Of a stretch of DNA of 64,000 nucleotides, positions 1 through 11,201 are shown in pieces. Positions within the stretch are counted from its first letter, which is position 1. Every line of letters begins with the position of its first letter. The translations under genes and the position numbers were made by a program. The notes below the pieces were generated by a model. That model searched no databases. It was not told where the DNA came from and was given only the letters and a program-made list of their open reading frames with translations. Origin of the DNA: Mikania micrantha (lineage: Eukaryota; Streptophyta; Magnoliopsida; Asterales; Asteraceae); NCBI GenBank assembly GCA_009363875.1, contig CM018690.1, positions 20,291,692 through 20,355,691 of the forward strand, in the 5' to 3' direction.

Positions 1-955
1 ATCATCTTGTTTCTTGATTTTTTAATTTTATTAAAAGTAAAAAAAAAAGTAGTAAATTGAAAAAAAAACAAAAAAAAAACAGGTGAATAACTTGGATTAG
101 ATCATCAAATACAGAAATACATTGTTGAGACGATGTTCAATTCAAGATCCCTACTTTTATTTAAAAATAAAAGTATCCCGTTAATTAAAAAGAAATCAAA
201 CTCATTTTTTTTACCAAAATAATAATATTTAAATAATTGGCCATAGATGATTGATCTACATCTATATGTATATTAATAAATAAATATTTATTTATTAACG
301 GGTCATGATTTGCTTCTTATGAGGTCACTACGTACTTTTTGTTGCTCATATTCTAGCAACCCAATGCTATATAATAAAAACTAGTAATGTTACCGAGTGA
401 TGCGGCGGGCTAGTATGATTAAAACATGAGCGGTACAAAGTGATGATAATTTTTAAAAAAACATATGAGATTGTGATGATTCGATTAGGGAGACAAAAAT
501 GAAAATAAAACACATTATTATGTCGATGTATGCTCTTGTATAACAATTTTAAAAAGGCAATTTAAAATGAGATGTATAGAAAATGCCAAAAGAAAATAGG
601 AAACATAAAAAAAAAAAGATTATAAACTAACAGAAAGAATTGAACTTGCGCTATGTCACAACTAACAATTTTGAAAGTAATTTAATAAAAAATAAGAAAA
701 ATTAAATGCAAAAAAATAAAAAATCTAAAAGAAAGAAATTAAAAAAGGGAAAAAAAAAAAGAAATATATGGATAGCATAGTGTCGAATCCAAGACCCTTA
801 TTTTAAAAATTTTAAGCTCTAACCATTTGGGCAATTCTCCATTGATGTTCTAATGTGTAAACAACTGTATTTAATATAGTTAAAAAGATGATTTTTAAAA
901 AGAAAAAAACGTGATTGGCGACCGACGTTGCAAATTAAGGTATATATTTAATATA
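1..955. other. AT-rich intergenic DNA, no gene seen
   Basis: Very A/T-rich spacer with many poly-A and poly-T runs. There is no long reading frame, no coherent protein similarity and no clear repeat boundary. I see nothing that can be named here. Confidence 0.6.
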
Positions 956-959
956 ATAC

Positions 960-1191
960 CATTGCTTCATTTGTAAATAAGCTTCATATTCTTCCATATG
1001 AGAGGTCTTGGGTTCAAATCCCTCCCGCAGCGAAAAAGGGGTCTAAAGGGGGTCAGGGGGTTTTCCCAGTGGGGTTTCCTCTCGGGTTGGTTGTGATGGC
1101 TCATGGGAGGTCCAAATAGCTAGACATTGGTGACATGACCTGGAAACACTGGGCTTACACAATTGAGACCTTCACCGTTTAAAAAAAAAAA
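960..1191 (+). mobile_element. tRNA-derived SINE-like element, copy 1
   Basis: The segment contains GGGTTCAAATCCC, a perfect match to the internal B box of RNA polymerase III promoters. It continues with a GC-richer body (AAAGGGGTCTAAAGGGGGTC and onward) and ends in a run of 11 A. The same order of blocks (B box, AGGGGGTTTTCC, GGTTTCCTC, GAGGTC, ACTTTGGTGAC-like block) recurs at 3172-3375. Two copies sharing a B box and an A-rich tail are the signature of a short interspersed retroposon. The 5' limit and target duplication are not clear, so the left end is approximate. It is non-coding and would rely on a LINE for mobility. Confidence 0.6.
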
Positions 1192-2555
1192 GCCAATCCG
1201 AGATTGGCATATGTTGAAGCTATCATGCATATTTATCCGCCTTAATTCACAACACTATGGTCTAGCTAGTTATAAATTTTTAATAAATTATTTATAGACA
1301 TTATGGCTCTCGTAATCTCTAGGCAGTTTGTCGGTGTGAATGGCATATGATTCATGTAAAGTTTATATATATATATATATATCAAGTATCAATACAATAC
1401 GCCATTCGCAATAATTCTTATATTATGTTCTTGCAAGTTGCAAAATGATTTTGGTGTGTGGGTGGGATTTGGATTTTGCGCTTCAACGATGAGATATATA
1501 TAAGTCGGATAAAAAATTAAAAATAATTATAATAACCAAAAAATACGCTCAAAGCCCATAAGGATTTAAAAAACAAAAAACAAACGCAATATAATGAATA
1601 ACTGGGTCAGTTGATTATGATTTAGCTAAAAAAAAATCTTTCAATTCAATCGATCAACCAATATATTGGGTATGGGGCCAGTAACCTACCGGTACTAAAA
1701 TTTGCATATAAAAGCAAAACAACAATGGGTCAATTAAACCCATTGTATATTGGTGGGGATCCCATATAATTAAAATTTTCTTTTTATTTAAGTAGATAAA
1801 TTTTAACCTTTTAATTTTAAATTAGTGATAGAGAAAATAAGTGAAAGAATATAATAGAAACAAAAACATTTTTTTTTTGAATTTTTAAGGGACAATTTTA
1901 TATATATGCATCTAAACATTAAAAATTACATATTTATTCAAATCATATATAAAAGGTATTTTATATTATGCATTAAAAATTGTACTTTAAGGAAATTTGT
2001 GAGTTTTCAAGTTTAAAATGTGATATATGCAATTTTATTTTTTAAAATTCTCTTTTTTTTCAAACTTTCATACTTTTTATATAACAATATTTTCTCAGTG
2101 CATGTTTTAAAATAAAATACACATATAAAAAATCTAGTATAACTTATAAAATGAAATCTATTTTTTACATGTCAACTGACAAACAAATAAATAAGAATAA
2201 CCAGAAAAATTTTACCAATCAATAGGATTGGGGTGAGATGAAAATAAATATTACTCTTATTTCAATGTAGTAAATATGTTGTTTATGAAGAGAATCCTAT
2301 TTTTTTTTACATTATACTCATATTTAAATAAATAAAAAAACTAATTTTATTTTTTTTAATATTGTTGTATGAAAAAATTAAGAACATTTGAAAATAGTGA
2401 GAAATTTGAAAAAAGTCAACAAAAATGTTATATGAAAATTACCCTTTACTAATTTTTTTCTACCATGTCAAATGTCAAATTCTCGTTATTTTCGATCCTT
2501 TTAGGCAACATAATTTCATATTTAATTTCCATTCAGTTTGATTGTTAACAACTTA
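1192..2555. other. AT-rich intergenic DNA with (TA)n microsatellite
   Basis: Spacer with a short TA microsatellite near 1366-1382 and long A/T homopolymer runs. I see no coding potential and no element boundaries. Confidence 0.5.
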
Positions 2556-2956
2556 GGCTTTGTTTGGGATTTCATCTAAAAATGACTTATTAATTTATTG
2601 ATTTTTTCAAAAAGCCAATAAGTTAATAAGTTGTTTGTCAAACTTAAAAAGACTTTTGAAAATAGCTTTTTGTAAAAAGATAATAAGTTATTTTTCAAAA
2701 GCTAAAAAATCTAGCTTTTCAAAATAACTTATGACTTATTGACATAAAATTAAAAATTTACCCCACTCTTTACCTTTTACTCAATAACCTTAAAATAATG
2801 TCAATAAAAAATGTGCTTTTTGGTTATTTTAAAATTTTATTTTTGAAAAGCTAATTCAAACACATATTTAAAAACTTCATTTCAAAAAGTCATAAGTTAA
2901 TAAGATTTTTGACAAAAAGTCCTTTTAAAGTTAAATAAGCAATCCCAAACAAGGCC
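2556..2956. mobile_element. Tourist-like (PIF/Harbinger) MITE
   Basis: The ends are near-perfect inverted repeats: GGCTTTGTTTGGGATT on the left and AATCCCAAACAAGGCC on the right. They are flanked by the direct repeat TTA at 2553-2555 and 2957-2959. A GGC-TTGTTTGG terminus with a 3-bp TTA target duplication is the hallmark of PIF/Harbinger-derived MITEs. The 401-bp interior is AT-rich, partly self-complementary (repeated AATAAGTT/AACTTATT words) and has no coding frame, so it depends on a transposase made elsewhere. Confidence 0.8.
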
Positions 2957-3171
2957 TTAATAACGAAGGGAGTGCGCAAATGATGCTTCAAGTGGGTATC
3001 AATTTAAATTTAAAAAAAAATATTAAGAATCGCTGCATATGAACTACAGATTGAGAAAAAACCCTTGCTCTTCTTAAAAAACTAACCTCATGGTTCTACT
3101 GGCACCAAAAGTAAATATTTTGTGCTATAGTCCTTTCTATCTAATAGAAATGGACTAACCAAAAGGGACTT

Positions 3172-3375
3172 TGTTATAGCGGTACCCTCTTAGCTTTTCA
3201 AATGAAAGGTCATGGGTTCAAATCTTTTCCAAGATGAAATAGGGGACCTTGAGAGGTCAGGGGGTTTTCCGGTGCGGTTTCCTCCTGGGGTGGTGATGAG
3301 GTCTCAACGGAGGTCATGGTAACTAGACTTTGGTGACGTGGCCTGAAAATCTGTAACGAACTGTTTTTAATAAAA
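3172..3375 (+). mobile_element. tRNA-derived SINE-like element, copy 2
   Basis: Second member of the family seen at 960-1191. The B-box-like GGGTTCAAATCTT is followed by the same ordered blocks: AGGTCAGGGGGTTTTCC, GGTTTCCTCC, a GAGGTC word and a CTTTGGTGACGTGGCCTG block. The tail is a degenerate AT stretch rather than a clean poly-A, so this copy looks older. The Ty3/Gypsy LTR starts immediately after it. A reverse-strand reading frame across 3210-3731 is an artefact of this repeat and the GC-rich LTR leader. Confidence 0.55.
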
Positions 3376-3399
3376 GGATTGTGATTATTACAAATTGGA

Positions 3400-5543
3400 A
3401 ATATGTGAGAAATGATGAACGTGGGAGAAAACCGAGCGCAAAACGGAGTTCCGAATTGTCCGGAATCGCGAAACGAAGATTTGATCGAAAAATGGAAGAA
3501 ATTACCCTGGGGCGGTACGCCCCGGGCCACGCCATGAGACGGGGCGATACGCCCGGCGTCCTCGAAAATATCTGGCCTTGCCCATCCGCGCGGTACGCCT
3601 GAGACCAATGCCTCTCGTGGGGCGATGCGCCTGGGATGCGCAGAGGCGGCAGAAAGCTTATCTTCAAAGCATTTCAACCACAAACACTCATCTATCTCTT
3701 TTTCTCGATCTCTTGCACCATAAACACACACACAAACGAATTTTAAGCTCCCAACATCGATTTTGAAGCTATCCAGACGTTTGGATTGAGCTGTGGATCG
3801 TTTCTACGCGTCCAGATCGTTGTTTTTCAATCAGAAATCCGTTTGAAGGGTAACTATTCGTTTTATCTCATTTATTTTGATAATATACGGATTAAATATA
3901 GTTTTGTGTATTATATAATGATCTGGGATGATTAGAAACGAAGGACTAGGTGTTTTAACGGTGAAATCTTGATTTTTATCCGTTATAATGCCCGTTTGTT
4001 ATGAAACTCATATTATTGAGTATGATTATTAGAGGGGTGATTTAAGAGTGTTGTGATGGTCTTGGATCATTCTTTAGAATGATAAATTAACGTGTAAGTT
4101 GAAAGTTAATGATTTCAGCGTAAAACGATGTTGTGATAATTTAAATATGATAAAGAACATGTGTAGATAAATTTCTACACATGGGTTATTGATAAAAGCT
4201 TTAACGAGGTTTTGATTGAAAATAAAGAATGAAACAGGTCAAATGAATTAGATTATATAAATAACGCAAGTTGTGTGTTCATGTTGTTAAATCCTGTATA
4301 TGTAAATATATAATAGGAAGAGGAGGTGAATCTAGTTCTAGAAAGCCTGGGAAAGAGTTGGAAACTGTTGATAACTCTTCAAATTAAGGTAAGTTACCTA
4401 TTTGATTGAACTTGTAGTTAAGGACTGGGTGAGTCCATACTACATGTGATTGTGTTATATGTGATTGTGGTTGTTGTTGTTGCATGATTCACAAGGTGTG
4501 TGAACGTATAACTTGCAATTCCAACGTAAAAGATTCACAAGGTGTGTGAACGTATAACTTGCAATTCCAATGTAAAAGATTCACAAGGTGTGTGAACATG
4601 TGGTGATCTACGAATGGGTAGATGTTGATTTGGTAATGTGCATGTTTAGATTCACAAGGTGTGTGAACGTAAAACTTGCAATTCCAATGTAAAAGATTCA
4701 CAAGGTGTGTGAACATGTGGTGATCTACGAATGGGTAGATGTTGAATTGGTAATGTGCATGTTTAGATTCACAAGGTGTGTGAACGTAAAACTTGCAATT
4801 CCAATGTAATTGATTCACAAGGTGTGTGAACAAACGGTGGATTGGAAACGTGCATGTTTTGATTCACAAGGTGTGTGAACATAAAACCTGCAATTCCAAT
4901 GTAATTGATTCACAAGGTGTGTGAACAATAGATGACCTATAAGGGTGTAGACACTTGAAATTCAAGTGTCAAATTGTAAATTGTGATTTTTGTGAAATAT
5001 GATGCACAATTGGTGTTTTGTGTGTTTATATATGTGTTATATTAAATTATAATGATTGTGCATGAATGGGGGATGTATTGAGGTTTTGGTTGAAAACGAA
5101 CCGTTAGTAAATCGTTTTGTATGTGGTTAAATGTTGTCATCAACATTTTATTTGAACCCTCATTATGGTATCCATATGGTGTTATGGAATACACGTGGTG
5201 AATGATGAGGTAATCTTACTTAGTTCTAACGAACTAATGGTGAATTTAAATGTGGTGTTACAGGTACAAAAGAGTAGGGTGGGCGGTGATGGCGATCGGG
5301 AATCGAACATGGAGGCTCGTATGGTGGTTTAATCTTTAAATAATCGAACTTGCGTGAAACTTTTGTGTAATAAATGTTTTGTGAAGTTTGTAAACATACT
5401 TAAACTTGTTTTAACAGGTGTTGGTAATAGTATGTTTAAAGGTTTGTAAAACACAAAAGTTGTTTTTTTACTGGGACCTAAACGTAAATTATTAAATATT
5501 GGTGAAAAATGTCCGGATATGACATGAATGTGAACCGGGTGTC
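3400..5543 (+). repeat. 5' LTR of a Ty3/Gypsy retrotransposon
   Basis: The right end is precise. CGGGTGTCACA finishes just before AGTTGGTATCAGAGCC, the primer-binding site complementary to initiator-methionine tRNA. The left end is not fixed, because the element has lost its 3' LTR and no target duplication can be compared. TGTGAGAAATG near 3403 is one candidate start, but the GC-rich leader lies unusually close to it, so the 5' part may be truncated. Inside are a GC-rich leader with four GCGRTACGCC-type motifs (3512-3631) and a palindrome-bearing tandem array (4486-4926). Confidence 0.7.
4486..4926 (+). repeat. tandem array of a 20-bp palindromic core inside the LTR
   Basis: Nine copies of GATTCACAAGGTGTGTGAAC are present. 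The core TTCACA-AGGTG-TGTGAA is an inverted repeat able to form a hairpin or bind a dimeric protein. The spacers alternate between a short type (GTAAAACTTGCAATTCCAAT) and a longer type (ATGTGGTGATCTACGAATGG and onward), giving a higher-order period. The 20-mer is almost invariant while the spacers vary, so the core may be under selection or recently homogenised. A long reverse-strand reading frame here is only a translation of the repeat. Confidence 0.85.
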
Positions 5544-5545
5544 AC

Positions 5546-5561
5546 AAGTTGGTATCAGAGC
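5546..5561 (+). other. retrotransposon primer-binding site (tRNA-iMet)
   Basis: TTGGTATCAGAGCCAA lies two bases after the LTR end. TGGTATCAGAGCC is the standard plant primer-binding site, complementary to the 3' end of initiator-methionine tRNA, where reverse transcription starts. It fixes the LTR boundary and the forward orientation of the element. Confidence 0.9.
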
Positions 5562-6074
5562 CAATGGTTTGAGGGATTTGAGTGCGTCATGAACACTTAA
5601 ACTCAAACCAATGAGCTCTGGATAGATGGGAAGAGCCGTTCGATTCGAAATCCGATCACAAAGCCGAACTCACCAGGTATGATGTATCTGTAAATTGTTA
5701 TAGGATATGGAAATTGTTTTGTTATAAACCAATATTCCTAACTAGTGTGAAACAGTGAACGTAAGGACACGGGTATAGGGTGCATATCTTGCTATGCCTG
5801 GCCAGCTTAGTAACATATACATGATATGAACGTATCCTTAGGAAAATTATTTCACATTGGTATATGGAAGTATTGGTAGGGTGTTAAAACGGGGTGTATG
5901 TGATTGGTTAAAATCACAGATGTGTCGGTATTAGCTAAATAATTGAATAATTCACGAGTGTGAATATTCAATAAAGACACATGAATATGTAATGTATAAG
6001 TTCGTTAAGGACGAGTATGTGTTTGGAGTATGTGGTTTGCATATATGTGGAGCATAAATATGTAAACTAATGAT

Positions 6075-9002
6075 ATGTTATATTATTTCAGTCATAAAAT
6101 GGCTGATGAACATAATCCCAAGGGGATAGGGCATGAGGAAGAACAACTCACCGAACTGCAAATGATGGTGAGGGAAGAGGTAGCTAAAGCATTTGAAGCT
6201 ACCTTACCAACTCGTTTAGATGGATTACAAGCTTCGTTAAAAGATTTTATACATGAAGAGCTTGCAACTCTTAAAGATGAAATGGGTGGTGAAAAACCTT
6301 CTAAAAAGGTTACTTACAAGGAGTTTGTGACTTGTAAGCCAACGGAATTTAAAGGCGAAGTGGATCCACTGCTGAGCCAAAGGTGGATAACTGATATGGA
6401 AAGCACGTTTGAAACGTGTCATTGTGATCCTTCTGACGAGGTAATGTTTGCTGGAAACCAGTTGAAAGAGCGAGCAAAAGATTGGTGGGGACTTCTCCGA
6501 AAGGAGAAGGGTCGGGATGGTATAAAAGATTTAACTTGGGGTTCATTTAAGGAGTTGTTCCTTAAACGATTTTGTCCTCAGGCTGCTATTGATAGAATTA
6601 CTGAGGAGTTTTTACATATGAGGCACAAGGAGGAGGATATAGACACTATTACTGCAGCGTTCTATGATAAAGCTAAATTTTGTCCTGATCTTCTTAGGAC
6701 TGAACGAATGTGGATTAACAGGTACCATAGTATGTTGAATGCTAAGTACCGGGAGTTTCTCATACCATCAAAGTTTGAAACCTTGTCTGAATTGATTGAT
6801 TGCGCTCGTGAGCGTGAATTGGAGTTAAAGAGACAAAAGGACCGTGGGGAAACACGAAAGATGGAAAGGGACGTGGGATCCTCTAAAAAAGGGAAATTTG
6901 TTAGCTCACTCAAAAAGTCTAGTTCTTTGAAAGAAGCTAGACATTGTTTAACTTGTGGAAAGAAACATTTTGGGGAATGTTATTTTAAATCAGTTGTGTG
7001 TTATAAATGTGGCAAGTCGGGGCATCTTGCCTCTCAATGTACCAGCGCACTTAATCTGTGTTACAACTGTTACAAACCGGGACACCGAAGAAGTGAGTGT
7101 CCAGAGTTGAAAGGGGCAGGTCAAGGAGGTACTAGTGGTGGGTCTTTTAAGGCCCAAGGTAGTGGCAAGAAGGTTGAAATACCCCCACCAAAGGGTAGGG
7201 CCTTCAAAATTACAGCGGAAGAGGCCAAAGTCACTTCAGACGTGGTGACAGGTACTTTCCATATAAATTCCTTGCCTGCTTATATATTGTTTGATTCTGG
7301 AGCTAGTCGCTCTTTTATATCTGTAAACTTTGTGAATCATGATTCGTTTGTACTAGCTAAGCTACCTTGTCCATTAAAGGTAAAAATAGCTGATTCTAAG
7401 AGTTTCTTAGTGTATGACATCTGTCATATATGTAAACTCACCATTGATGGTGAGGATTATGAGGTTGACTTGATTCCAATGATCTTGGGAGAATTTGATG
7501 TTGTGATTGGAATGAATTGGTTGTCTAAATATGGAGCTAACATTGTATGTAACCGAAAGGTTATTCAATTAATATCTCCGGGTGGTTATGAAGTATGTAT
7601 TCAGGGAGAGAAACGAGGTGGAACCATATTGTGTTCCTTAGCTAAAGCTATGCATTACATGAACCATGGGGGTCAGTCATTCTTAGCTTATGTTATTGAT
7701 GTAAGGAATGAGGTAAAGGAACTTAATGATGTTCCAGTAGTCAGGGATTTTCCTGATGTATTTCCGGATGATTTACCGGGAATTCCTTGTGATAGAAAAG
7801 TTGAGTTTAAAATTGATCTCATTCCTGGGGCTAAGCCCATAGCTAAAGCTCCATATCGGTTGGCACCATCTGAATTGAAAGAATTGATGACACAGTTACA
7901 AGATCTTTTAGATAAAGGCTTCATCCGTCCAAGTATCTCCCCGTGGGGTGCACCAATTCTTTTTGTTAAAAAGAAAGACGGAAGCCGTAGAATTTGTATT
8001 GATTATAGAGAGCTGAACAAAGTGACTGTGAAAAACCGATATCCTTTACCTCGAATTGATGACCTTTTTGATCAGTTGCAAGGAGTGTCGTGGTTTTCTA
8101 AAATCGATCTTCGCTCGGGTTATCATCAACTCAAGGTTAAAGAGGAAGATATTCCCAAGACCGCTTTCCGTACTCGTTACGGTCGTTATGAATTTCTTGT
8201 GATGTCGTTTGAGTTGACAAATGCACCGGCTGCGTTCATGGATTTGATGAACCGGGTGTGTCGCCCAATGTTGGATCGATCTGTTATTGTATTTATCGAT
8301 GACATCCTTATTTATTCAAAAAATGAGGGTGATCACGCTTGTCATTTGCGTGAAGTCCTTGAAACTTTACGTAAGGAGAAACTATATGCCAAATTTTCTA
8401 AATGCGCATTTTGGTTGCGTGAAGTCCAGTTTTTGGGACATGTGGTGTGTGCTGATGGCATAATTTTTGATACTTCGAAAGTTCAAGCGGTGATGAAATG
8501 GAGTCCTCCTAAAACTCCAACTGAAATTAGAAGTTTTCTTGGTCTAGCCGGTTACTATCGGCGGTTTATACAGGATTTTGCAAGAATTGCATCTCCTTTG
8601 ACTAAACTGACAAGAAAGGATGTGAAATTTGCTTGGGGTGATGATCAAGAAAAAGCTTTTAATGAACTCAAGTTCAAGTTAACTCAAGCACCGGTGTTAA
8701 CTCTACCAGATGTACCTGATGATTTTGTGGTGTATTCTGATGCATCTTATCTTGGGCTTGGTTGTGTCCTTATGCAAAGGGGTAAAGTGATTGTCTATGC
8801 GTCGAGGCAACTGAAGGTTCATGAAGTAAACTATCCTACTCATGATCTAGAATTAACAGCGGTGGTGTTTGCCTTAAAAATCTGGAGGCATTACTTGTAT
8901 GGTGTGAAATGCACAATTAAGTCCAGACTCCTTTGTTTTATGCTTATAATTCCTAAGGCCCTCTTGATTTTTTTTTTACAAATAATACTAAAGTTGAACT
9001 AG
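6075..9002 (+). CDS. Ty3/Gypsy gag-pol polyprotein, 3'-truncated
   Basis: An open frame of 975 codons. The more likely start is the second methionine at 6099 (MADEH). Domains in order: retrotransposon Gag (about residues 85-230); two zinc knuckles near 300-345 ([14 protein letters not shown], then a variant [14 protein letters not shown]); aspartic protease with DSGAS near 405; reverse transcriptase from about 600 with active-site FIDDILIYS near 740; RNase H with YSDAS near 886. The usual MPFGLTNAP block reads MSFELTNAP. Similarity stops near nucleotide 8920, inside RNase H, and the last 30 or so residues are unrelated. Integrase, polypurine tract and 3' LTR are missing, so the copy cannot move by itself although the remaining frame has no stop. 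Confidence 0.9.
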   Translation: MLYYFSHKMADEHNPKGIGHEEEQLTELQMMVREEVAKAFEATLPTRLDGLQASLKDFIHEELATLKDEMGGEKPSKKVTYKEFVTCKPTEFKGEVDPLLSQRWITDMESTFETCHCDPSDEVMFAGNQLKERAKDWWGLLRKEKGRDGIKDLTWGSFKELFLKRFCPQAAIDRITEEFLHMRHKEEDIDTITAAFYDKAKFCPDLLRTERMWINRYHSMLNAKYREFLIPSKFETLSELIDCARERELELKRQKDRGETRKMERDVGSSKKGKFVSSLKKSSSLKEARHCLTCGKKHFGECYFKSVVCYKCGKSGHLASQCTSALNLCYNCYKPGHRRSECPELKGAGQGGTSGGSFKAQGSGKKVEIPPPKGRAFKITAEEAKVTSDVVTGTFHINSLPAYILFDSGASRSFISVNFVNHDSFVLAKLPCPLKVKIADSKSFLVYDICHICKLTIDGEDYEVDLIPMILGEFDVVIGMNWLSKYGANIVCNRKVIQLISPGGYEVCIQGEKRGGTILCSLAKAMHYMNHGGQSFLAYVIDVRNEVKELNDVPVVRDFPDVFPDDLPGIPCDRKVEFKIDLIPGAKPIAKAPYRLAPSELKELMTQLQDLLDKGFIRPSISPWGAPILFVKKKDGSRRICIDYRELNKVTVKNRYPLPRIDDLFDQLQGVSWFSKIDLRSGYHQLKVKEEDIPKTAFRTRYGRYEFLVMSFELTNAPAAFMDLMNRVCRPMLDRSVIVFIDDILIYSKNEGDHACHLREVLETLRKEKLYAKFSKCAFWLREVQFLGHVVCADGIIFDTSKVQAVMKWSPPKTPTEIRSFLGLAGYYRRFIQDFARIASPLTKLTRKDVKFAWGDDQEKAFNELKFKLTQAPVLTLPDVPDDFVVYSDASYLGLGCVLMQRGKVIVYASRQLKVHEVNYPTHDLELTAVVFALKIWRHYLYGVKCTIKSRLLCFMLIIPKALLIFFLQIILKLN

Positions 9003-9111
9003 TTTTAACAATACGTTAACTGTTTAAACTTACTTATAAACTTCAAATAAGTATATTAGTGGAACTATACAACTTAATCTAACGAATGTTTAAGTTGTAA
9101 AAGGTAATATA

Positions 9112-9640
9112 CACTACTACAAATCTTGTTTTTTAAGACGGTCAATTTTTTAAAATGATTTTATTGCGATTGGTAGCAAATTTGGGCGTTTTACCCATAT
9201 AATGCCGCAAAAAATGTTTAAAAGGCTAATTGAAACGATTTAATTATATTTTTGGAGGTGCTTTTAAGATGCGCGTTTTTTGGAGGCGATTTCTTTGCGT
9301 TTTTAAGCTCGATTTTACAAAGTTTTTTGGGACGGCCTTTATATATATATATATTGTGGACAGTTTTGAAAGGAACATTTTTTGGGAAGGGTTTTCTTAT
9401 TTATTTGTTGGGGCGGTAATAAAGTGGTATATTTTGAGGTGGTTATTGAAATTTTTTGGGGTGGTTTTAAGGGTATTTTTAGTCATTTATTGTAATGTTT
9501 TGAGGTGGTTTATATACAAATCTGTGGTGAATTTTTTTACTTTCTTTTAGATAGTTATTGTAATTATCAAATTTGTTTTTAGGCGGTAATGTGCATTTAA
9601 AATCACCTCAAAAATGGCAACTTCACCTAAAATCCAAGTT
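9112..9640 (+). mobile_element. possible end of a CACTA (EnSpm) DNA transposon
   Basis: CACTACTACAAATC at 9112 resembles the conserved terminus of plant CACTA elements. It is followed by several hundred bases of T/G-rich sequence with recurring TTTTGGGGCGGT / TTTTTGGAGGCG-type words, like subterminal repeats, and an opposite-sense block (AAAATCACCTCAAAAATGGC) near 9600. The matching right terminus was not found, so the element is truncated or the call is wrong. A 106-codon frame at 9230-9550 is low-complexity F/V/W-rich sequence and is not treated as a gene. Confidence 0.4.
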
Positions 9641-9934
9641 TTACTCTTACTCAACATTTCCATATCTTCATAAATGTAATTCTTACCCATCCTTTCTTCT
9701 TAAAACATTGTATACCTTGTTTGTTATAGCATATTTAGTTTATTAAGTGGAAGTAAATTATGATATTTAAAGTTTTTTAAATGATTATTGATATGACCCA
9801 ATTGCTGACCGAAATTTATAATCTGAAACATAACGATAAAAAAAATTGGGTCCGTGACCTTATGCTGCCTATGAGTTTTTTTTTCAAATTCTGTCAATGT
9901 GACGGGGGTGGCAGGAAAGTAGTTCTTGGGGTTT

Positions 9935-9967
9935 GTCCCTTCAGGGACATCTGATAAAACTAGGAAT
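9935..9967 (+). pseudogene. U6 snRNA 5'-end fragment
   Basis: GTCCCTTCAGGGACATCTGA and the following bases match the first 33 or so nucleotides of U6 spliceosomal RNA (5' stem-loop GTCCC-TTC-GGGAC, then ATCCGATAAAATTGGAA) with only a few transitions. The rest of U6 (ACAGAGA box, 3' stem) is absent and the usual plant USE and TATA promoter elements are not visible upstream. It looks like a truncated retro-pseudogene, or a chance match helped by the short length. Confidence 0.5.
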
Positions 9968-9979
9968 ATTTATTTGTCC

Positions 9980-10680
9980 TTTACAATCTCATGTGAATTT
10001 CTTGAATATTTTTACAATGTTATTGTTATTTTATATGCCAAATAATTTGTGTGCACCAACTAGCCACAACATTGTTATTAGACATATCATTCTAGGGACG
10101 CTCAGTAGCATTAATTGTATACATTAGGTTTGGAGAAATTATTAAACAGTTTTACGAGGCCAATATAATCTAGATGATCATCAATACCAAATGATTATAC
10201 TCGAAGTAGTGGTATTGCATGATTTATGGAGTTGGCATACACACTTTGGTGTCGTTGATTCAAACAACAACATCGACGTCCTTAATTAATCTCCACTATT
10301 CACTAACGAGTTTTATGAAAACACTCCAAGATCACCATTTCAACTTAAGAGTCAACAGTACTAGCGTAATTATTACCTTTAAAATTGAGACATTTGGTTA
10401 ACTTTAATTATATCTTATTTTGGCCAAATGACCCTACGGGGAAAAAAATTCTAAAAATTAATGTGCAAGAGTTGGCAAGGAAAGATTTGAACAAGCTTTT
10501 GGAGTCTTAAAACTAAATGAGGCATAATAATCAACTGGCACGAACAATAAAGCATAATAAGTTAAGAATTGTAATGTACTTATGCATTATATTGCACAAG
10601 ATATTCATAAAAGATGATAGAAATGTCATTCAATCGGTGTACATTAAAGATATGAAGTTGTTGATGATAACATCAATTTG
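9980..10680 (+). pseudogene. decayed PIF/Harbinger nuclease (HARBI1/ALP1-like)
   Basis: Across shifting frames the translation follows the plant Harbinger nuclease family in the right order. There is a PTSHDIV-like block near 10060, GTLSSINCIH near 10095-10125 (family: GMLGSIDCMHW), RGQYN-DDH near 10155, LEVVVLHDLWSWHTHFG near 10200-10250 (family: LEAVASYDLWIWHAFFG), NNNIDVL then SPLFTNEF near 10270-10310, ELARKDL near 10470 and LRIVMYLCIILHKIFI-DD near 10560-10620 (family: IMYACIILHNMIVED). Several stops and frameshifts interrupt it, so no functional protein is possible. No terminal inverted repeats were identified around it. Confidence 0.7.
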
Positions 10681-10707
10681 GAGTTGCGGGATCAAAGCAT
10701 ACATTTT

Positions 10708-11201
10708 CTAGGTTATTAACCCGTGTATTACACGGAATTAATATAAAATATTAAATAGGTAGAACAGATAATTTAAAATATAAAATAATATTTAGATATA
10801 AAATGATTAAGCTGCATATTAATAAATACTTTAAGTTGTAAAACAAAAATTACAAAATTTAATAACTACATAATTTGTATATGATTTTTTATTATATTTC
10901 AAGAAGGTAAAATAATGTTTTTGTAATTATTAAAGCTTTTTTCAACAACTAATGAATACATAAAAATGATTTACATGAAATGAATAAATTTAACATGTTG
11001 TAACCAATAGTTTTATGAAATTTATATGTTAGATATTATATCATTTAATTATTTAAAATTATTAACATTAATTAAGAGGGAGAAAGTTAATAAAATATAA
11101 TTAAATATGAAAATTACAAGTGTCAAAAATTAATGATAGAGAAATATAAGAGTGACATGTGACAAGTTTGTTATTTTTTTATTATATAGTATAGATATAG
11201 A
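10708..11201 (-). mobile_element. non-autonomous Helitron, copy 1
   Basis: Read on the reverse strand it begins TCTATATCTATACTATATAA after an A. It ends with a hairpin (CCGTGTAATACACGG), a short spacer TTAATAA and CCTAG. A 5' TC, a subterminal hairpin and a 3' CTRR are the defining features of Helitrons. Copies with the same ends occur at 16481-16921 and 25591-26330. The base after CTAG is not the expected T here, so the right edge may be off by a base. The interior is AT-rich with no Rep/helicase gene. Confidence 0.65.

Noticed and set aside
3210..3731. 173-codon reverse frame over the SINE and LTR leader
   Set aside because: It is composed of repeat and GC-rich LTR leader sequence, has no domain, and overlaps forward-strand retroelement signals.
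4489..4833. 114-codon reverse frame with repeated MFTHLVN/HTPCES
   Set aside because: A plain translation of the tandem array at 4486-4926.
4486..4926. CRISPR-like array (repeat 20 bp, spacers 26-51 bp)
   Set aside because: The spacers are themselves repeated and lie inside a plant LTR; no cas genes, and the genome is eukaryotic.
9230..9550. 106-codon forward frame
   Set aside because: Low-complexity F/V/W/Y-rich translation of T/G-rich transposon subterminal repeats.
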